Part shown: positions 57,909 to 64,000 of the stretch, in pieces | Position numbering within the stretch: position 1 is the stretch's first letter | How the letters are laid out: the number at the start of each line of letters is the position of its first letter | Assembly: GCA_949752795.1 (NCBI GenBank) | Contig: OX457071.1 | Location: 24,846,800 to 24,910,799, forward strand | Direction: 5' to 3' | Length of the DNA stretch: 64,000 bases | Source: Hyperoodon ampullatus | Taxonomy: Eukaryota; Chordata; Mammalia; Artiodactyla; Ziphiidae | Position numbers and translations under genes: made by a program | Notes under the pieces: generated by a model | The model's input: only the letters and a program-made list of their open reading frames with translations | Database searches by the model: none | Told to the model about the DNA's origin: nothing

Positions 57909-59495
57909 GCCAGATTTGGGTCCCCTCAACAGAATAGAAAAAAACAGTAAAAAAAAATTTGCTTGATTATTTTACTGAATTACCTTATATCCATCATAGA
58001 AATAATCCGTTTTGTTCTGGCAGGAGAATATAGTTCTCAGTTATTAGTAACTAATATTCATTTTCAGAGCAACTTGACTTAGGCATCTCTACTCTGGTGG
58101 CTTGATGGGTTCCATTTTATATTCATAAACTCGTCTGGCTCATAAACTTTTGAAGGTCTTAATTTTAATATAAGAATTATGTCAAGAAAAATATTAAAAA
58201 TTTTAAGGTAATATATGGCTCTGCATGAATATTTAAAGGTAATAAGCCAGATTTATACTCTGCGAAACACAAAATAAAAATCTTAACAAAAGAACAAAAT
58301 GATTGATAGGACACCTCAAAGCAACCATCTTTTTGGCACAATGATTCTGAGCTCACATATAAGCAGTCCCCTCCCTGTTCTTCAGACAAGCCCACAGAAG
58401 AGGGAGTCCCTCTCCACTGGAGATCACTTCATTTTTTTACATTAGAAAAGAGCAATTGGGGATATTTAATATACTTTTGTCTGAGGAACTCTGAAATTTA
58501 ATATATATTCCAATTTGCAAAAACTGGAAATACGAAATAGGCCAATGGCCCAAGTCCAAGCAGACTCAGTTTTTCAGAATCAAACACTAAAGCAAAGAAA
58601 CAATAAGAAAATGCTCACAAAAATTACCTAGAGCAAGGGATGTCTGAATTGAACATTTTATTCAGTGAACTCATCATTTTTTACTTCCTTTAATTATTAG
58701 TCTTACCTCACAGAGTGAATTCACTTTGAAATGATTAAAAATGGTTTTTGGAAAACATGTTAGATTGACTGTGATCGTGCCCACACGCATACTGTAAAAA
58801 CATATTCATTGTCATTAGCCTCATGTGGGCCATGTTAACAGATTAACAAACATATGAGTCGATAGCTACATCATTTACTTACTTGACATTTTCTGAGTGG
58901 ATACAAGCTATGTACAAACACTGTACTACAAACTATATTCAAATACTATTTTGGAAACAAATAATTGCGTGTTCAAGTGGGAATGTTTGCCCAGAGATTA
59001 TTTTGAGGACTCAGAAGTTCTTCAGTCTTCTCAAGTGTACAAGCAAATGTTCTCCAGTTACAGAAAAGAAGTGTGAAAGCTTCATCCACATCACAGCAGA
59101 AGACAGATGCATGCACTGCAGTTGCACAGAAAGAAGAAAGCTATTAACACAGCCTGCCCTGCGCAGTCTTCAGTAAACTCTGTGGCCAACCCTGCAGAGG
59201 CATATTTGGTTTGCAGGGCAGTCCCAGGGTGGTAGGGTTCTCTACCAATGCTTTTATAAATCATCTTGTTCCTCATCTGCCATTGAATAGGTTCTGCAAC
59301 TCCCATAGGGCTGCTGCATGAAATATACTTATGCAATCTCATAACATTCAATATTTTTTCTTCTCCAAATTTCCATGGCATTGGTCTTGTGTTTACCTTT
59401 CTAGTTCTAGGTTAGATTTTTTTCTGTTTCCTCTATAGCATATTCTTGCAGTTCACTTTGTAAATACTGAGGTTCCCCTCTCAAAGAATCACATA
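57909..59495. other. no recognised gene or element
   Basis: Frames at 58177-58395 (-), 58883-59176 (+) and 59091-59381 (-) overlap and lack domains. Unassigned. Confidence 0.45.
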
Positions 59496-59499
59496 ATCT

Positions 59500-60125
59500 A
59501 AGCCCGGATCTCCAGCCTCTATCTCTCCTCTGAGTTCCAGGTCCAAATATCTAACTCCTTACTGGATAGCTCCTTTGAGATGTCCAAAGGGTACCAAAAA
59601 TTCAACGTAAGAAAAACCAAAGTCAAAATCTGTACCTTCAGAAGCTGCTAGCTCCTCTGTTTTTACTGCTTTGTCAATAATGCCATCAACCACTCAGAAA
59701 AACACTAGCCTCAAATCTGAGAGAGTCTGGATTTCTTCCTTCATTCTTCTTCCAAAGAGAGGTCAGGTATTGTTGATTATAACTTCTCCTGCATCCTTCA
59801 TAGGCCTTGGTTTAGACTCTCACTATTATTTTTCATTTATATATTGAAACAATATTTATGTGCTATCAATTACTTGTCAGATGTTTTGCAAATTGAAAAA
59901 TCAAAAACTCAATAGTGTCTATACTGGGAGAAACAGACAAGCAAATGTGGAATCATATAATAACCTTACTTTTAAGTGGCATTTCTTTCTTAAACTCTCC
60001 CTAGCCTTCTGTTCTATCCTTGACATGGTCAGTTTTCTCATCAGGACCTTCTCCAGTCTACTCAAAATCTTCCAATCATTTCTAATAATCTATAAATCAG
60101 CAACAGAGTTCTTAAAGGGATTTAA
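59500..60125 (+). mobile_element. LINE-2 (L2) ORF2-region copy, with an internal gap
   Basis: Forward L2: GGATCTCCAGCCTCTATCTC, CCAAATATCTAACTCCTTACTGG, TTGAGATGTCCAAAGGG, then CTCAAATCTGAGAGAGTCTGG. After non-matching sequence (about 59825-59975) weaker similarity resumes (CATTTCTAATAATCTATAAATC). The frames are destroyed. Confidence 0.7.
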
Positions 60126-61515
60126 GTAAATTTAAATGAAATGAATTTAAATTCTAGAAAATGAATTTGAATTTTTCTAAGAAAACTAAGGGACATGTGA
60201 ATTGCAGTCCCTATGAGACTTAAGCTCTGAAAACAGAAGAGCTGGGATACCAAAGCTGTGTATGAACCAATATCAGAAAATGAAGAGAATGAGTGTGTCA
60301 TCACCTGGAAACCATGAACAGAGATCAAAAGAAGAAAAGTGTAAGCAAGCAAAACAGCAAAGCAGCAGAACAGAGCTCTGGGGGCAATTAGAGACTTACA
60401 GCTGTAGCGTTTGATAAAGAAATAAGTCAAGGAAACTGGGAAATGATTATGAGGGTGATGTGCCCAATATACATGACCCTCAGCCTGCCTTCAAGAGGCA
60501 GAGCTCGGCCCTGAATCACACTCCTTAGGAAATACTCTGCACAGCCATTATCCTACAAAAAAGAAGTCTTGAACTGTAGAATTATAAAGAGGTTGCTGGC
60601 CTACCTGATAGGTTGTATTTCCCAGTTTTCTGGACGGTGGCTATAGCCAAGAGAATAGCGATCTCCAGGAAGGCAGACACAGATCCCTGGCATCCGAAGT
60701 ATCCTTAAATCCTTACAGTATCTGTATCTTCTATATGTTATTCAGTATTATGGTGACATGTTATTTACCTCCTTTATTTAAAAAAAAAGTTGCAGACTTT
60801 TTTTGTCTGCATGTCAGAGACTATGTCTTCATATCAGCACAGAACTGAGAACACTACTTTTTATAGTGAAGGCCCTTAAAAAATGTATTAAAATGACAGG
60901 AAGTTTGGATTATAAGAGCTTATTTTACAGATAATAGTGAACTGGATTTATTTAGGGAAATGGACAAAATTCATTTGACAACTTGGTGATTCTATTAAGA
61001 CACTCAAAATCATTGGGATTGCTTAGGTCTGCATGAGGTTAAGTAGGTGAACTTGTTTCATCCTAGATAAATTTGTTTCATCAACTGCCTTTCTAACTCA
61101 TTAAAGAAAACCTAAGTCTCAAAGCCTGAAAGGCTTCTAAGTATCACTTAATAGATTCAACAGTTTTACTTCAACTGTTTGCTTTCTTTAAAAGTTAACC
61201 AAATTGATTTTAAATATTGTTATGAGGATCTTTGCATTTGGACATAGACCATATTTACAAGTTTGCCTTTCTTCAAACTGACATCTCTCTAAATGAAACC
61301 TACAGAATAAGATATAATTTGCATTTATCAGAAAGTTTGGTGGCAATGACATATACTTAGTTAAGAACAGATTTTAAAGGGGCATGTAATTGGAAAAATA
61401 CTGGAGTATCTTGCAGAACAACCAGACTACAGGCAAAGCAGAGAACCAAGAATTCGAATAATTCAAAAGACATTGGGAGCATCCATCTCTCTTCTAAGTT
61501 GACTTTCTAGGTCAA
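60126..61515. other. no recognised gene or element
   Basis: It begins with an AATTTAAAT-rich, locally palindromic patch (60120-60180). The 102-codon minus frame (60122-60430) has a hydrophobic middle but no family I know. Confidence 0.45.
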
Positions 61516-61517
61516 TT

Positions 61518-61622
61518 TAATCTCTCTCTCTCTCTCCCCACTGCCCACTGCCCTCTCACCCTCCCTATCATTCTTCTGCTCTCATTCTTTCTACTGTCCC
61601 TCTCCTACCCTCCCCCCGCACC
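61518..61622. repeat. polypyrimidine tract with (TC)n core
   Basis: About 100 bases of almost pure C/T, starting with a TC dinucleotide run (about 61521-61538) and followed by CCCTCTCACCCTCCC-type sequence. Confidence 0.8.
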
Positions 61623-62656
61623 AAAGAATCCACCTTTGCTCTTCTAGCCAATAAGGCATGACAACTGTTTATCTTTTTACACATTAAAATTTTAGCCACA
61701 GTAAGTGCACAGAGTAACAAGAAAATACTAGAGAAGGAATGCACTAGCAAACTATGACCATGTACCTATAACTAGACCAATCAATCTGAGGCCAAGAGAA
61801 TGGGGTACTATAACTTTTCCAGTATGAAATTAATCAACTGTTGTATAGTAAAATGACATATCTAGGACTATGAAGTGTGGTAAGGCAGTTTCCAGCTGAA
61901 AAGACAGGGCTTCTGGGCACACAAATAGAAGTCCTATATTTTCAGGAAGAAAACATTTATCAGGTATTTACTCAATTAGTGTTTTTTTAAAAGCAGATTT
62001 TTTAAAAGAATTAAATGTGACACCCACATATTCAGATGTCATATACACTGGTACATAGTAACTTGAGCATAAATTTCAACAGTCTTTCACATGAATGAAG
62101 TCCAGGCTGCTAAGAGACCTTCTCTTCTGTTTTATTTCCATTGTTATTTATTTAATGTCCCCAGTACTGTACTAAAACATTAAACAGTGTTTAACTTCTT
62201 TGTGTGAAGTAATTTTTTTGTCTAAATGTTTTCAATAAGTAGTGGTTTTCCTTAAAGTAGATGGGATGGACACAATATTAAAATTTAAATTAATGTTTAT
62301 GAATGAGAATGATTTTCTCCATTCACTGTCTAGAACAGTGCTTCGAAAAAGTGATAATATAGTAGCTATGCACTTAACAGTGGTAATGGCCTCATTTAAG
62401 AATAATTTTTAAAATACAGTCATGTTAAAATCCCATCCAAATTCTGTAGAATTTGTACTAGCCATTTCATAAGAATTTTAAATAAAAGTTTATACTGGAA
62501 TAAGATTTTTTAACCCATACAAAGGAACATTACATTTCTCTATCATATTAACATGAGTTTTAGTATAATTATTATGATCTCCAAATAGTCAAAAATTAAA
62601 TAAATCATCACAATAAATACAAAGACTACAAACAAATTAAATTTGGAGTTCAAGGT
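61623..62656. other. no recognised gene or element
   Basis: AT-rich sequence without supportable features. Confidence 0.45.
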
Positions 62657-62660
62657 AATA

Positions 62661-62885
62661 CAGTTGACCCTTGAACAACACGGGTTTGAACTGCATAGGT
62701 CCACTTATACGCTGATTTTTTTCAATAGCACATACTTTGGTACTACATGATCTAAGGTTGGGTGAATCCAAGAATGCAAAAGAATGCAAAACCTGGGATA
62801 CGGAGGGCCAACGTAGTTACACTCTTATTTTCAGCTGCTCAGAGGTTCAGCTCCCCTAGTCCCTGTGTTGTTCAAGGGTCAACTG
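62661..62885 (+). mobile_element. MER8-like Tigger (Tc1/mariner) MITE
   Basis: A 225-bp element that begins CAGTTGACCCTTGAACAACA and ends with its exact reverse complement TGTTGTTCAAGGGTCAACTG, flanked by TA on both sides (62659-62660 and 62886-62887). The inside contains GGGTTTGAACTGCATAGG and GGATACGGAGGGCCAACG, typical of MER8. It has no transposase and depended on a Tigger enzyme. Orientation is nominal because the element is nearly palindromic at its ends. Confidence 0.93.
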
Positions 62886-62887
62886 TA

Positions 62888-64000
62888 TTATCTATTGTGT
62901 TCATAGGCTCATATTCAAAGACTATAGTGCTTTCAATCATTTTCCTTAACTACCCTGAATAAGGGAGAAGAGGCTATTTGGTTCCACTCCATGGGCCCCT
63001 ATGTGGACGTCCACTCTACCCCAGATTCCAACCCAAGCTGGTCTACCTAAGAAAAAAGGGGACTCCGAATGGGGCAGAAATTTCCTGGCTAAGTCTGTCT
63101 TTGACTCTCTTTTAGACAGAGTCCAGTTCCAGGGCTATTGACTGATGATACCTGACAGAATACACCAAGACCTCCTTGCAAGCTGTGCACCACGCCCTCT
63201 GCAGGCTGTGGGCCGCCTTTGCTTAACAGACTTGTACCTCTCAATCTTGTTTCTCAAACTTTATAAGGAATAGGAGGTAGGAGGAAATGGAAAAAAATGT
63301 GCAAAAGAAAACCTCATCTCCACCATCAAAACTATGTCAGAGGATTTTGTTGAAATACTTGAGATAGAGGCAGAAAAGAAAGATAGCTTGATGATAGATA
63401 GATAATTGAAAGCAAAAAAAAACTAGCAGGGGCAGACAAAACAGGGAAGAAAAGGAGTGTAAACGATGAAGCTCTTTCATCAAGGGGAATGTGCAAATAA
63501 AGGAGGAGGCCGAATGTAGATTAAGGCAAAGTGATATTTACTCGCAAGCCTGTGCATGGCATACCCATCCAGGTCATACATGCCGTGAGGAAAGAACACG
63601 AGTAAGTGGTATGTAAGTTAGCTAGTTATTGGTTAAGCATAAGAGTATTGGCTTTTTAAAATAAATCATATCGTCTATCTGTTGTGGGGTGTTTTTGACA
63701 TTTCTCTATTTTTAAAAAATTTGCTTTCAGTTTAATTTTTAGTATCTAATGAGCCCTCTTTAGCTAGATCAACTCTTAAAGTTTAATCCATTATCTTGTC
63801 AGTTATAGTCTCTATCATTGTAATGCACACAGAACTATGGAATAAAAAGAAAGACTAAAAGGAATTAAGTTTAAAATGTGAACAGGAATTATCATTTTCT
63901 TTTTCAAGTAAAATCTTGATGAGTAACTTTCTGTCAAAACAATGCATTGAAACATGAGGAAAACTGTCAAATTAAAAGCAAATTAGTATAATAAATGGAG
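62888..64000. other. no recognised gene
   Basis: The region 62970-63260 is GC-richer (CCATGGGCCCCTATGTGGAC, GCAGGCTGTGGGCCGCC) and could be part of an LTR or pseudogene, but I cannot assign it. A short GATA run lies at about 63392-63404. Confidence 0.4.

Noticed and set aside
1..64000. CRISPR array, bacterial operons, riboswitches
   Set aside because: The sequence is mammalian and repeat-rich. No regularly spaced identical repeats with unique spacers and no prokaryotic gene organisation were seen.

Overview
This window looks like nuclear DNA from a whale or dolphin (Cetacea, within Cetartiodactyla). There are no closely packed genes. The sequence is AT-rich, non-coding and filled with interspersed repeats of different ages. 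Ten copies belong to a tRNA-Glu-derived SINE that starts GGGCTTCCCTGGTGG, the CHR family known from cetaceans, hippos and ruminants. No Bov-tA or BovB sequence was noticed, and the young L1 3' ends fit a cetartiodactyl lineage. The species call is from recognition only; no search was run.

Layout. 0-8.7 kb: an L1 ORF2 fragment (288-1480), a decayed class III (ERV-L) endogenous retrovirus pol (about 4040-5440), an old repeat broken by a GATA microsatellite, and a minus-strand L1 split by a CHR SINE. 8.7-24 kb: long minus-strand LINE-2 remnants with SINEs nested in them, L1 tails, a MER5-like hAT fragment, and two CHR SINEs in inverted orientation (20407-20910). 24-45 kb: short L1 tails with target-site duplications (TSDs), long plus-strand LINE-2 copies (30840-31845, 37130-38035), MIR copies, three more SINEs, and the best candidate for host coding sequence: a possible 3'-terminal exon on the minus strand at 36728-36918. 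45-48 kb: two blocks with decayed minus-strand reading frames that may be processed pseudogenes. 48.8-53.8 kb: a 5-kb, 5'-truncated L1 whose ORF1 and ORF2 are readable but broken. 54-64 kb: another SINE, a 32-bp perfect tandem duplication, an old mammalian repeat, a LINE-2 copy and a MER8-like Tigger MITE with perfect terminal inverted repeats.

The proteins visible here are mostly retrotransposon proteins (L1 ORF1 and ORF2, LINE-2 ORF2, ERV-L pol), all disabled. LINE-encoded enzymes would have moved the SINEs, whose TSDs and A-rich tails fit that mechanism. The host sequence between repeats is probably intronic or intergenic. I found no evidence for a new multi-gene system. The observations most worth checking are the candidate terminal exon, the unidentified pseudogene-like blocks, the short extra sequences between SINE tails and TSDs, and the inverted SINE pair.
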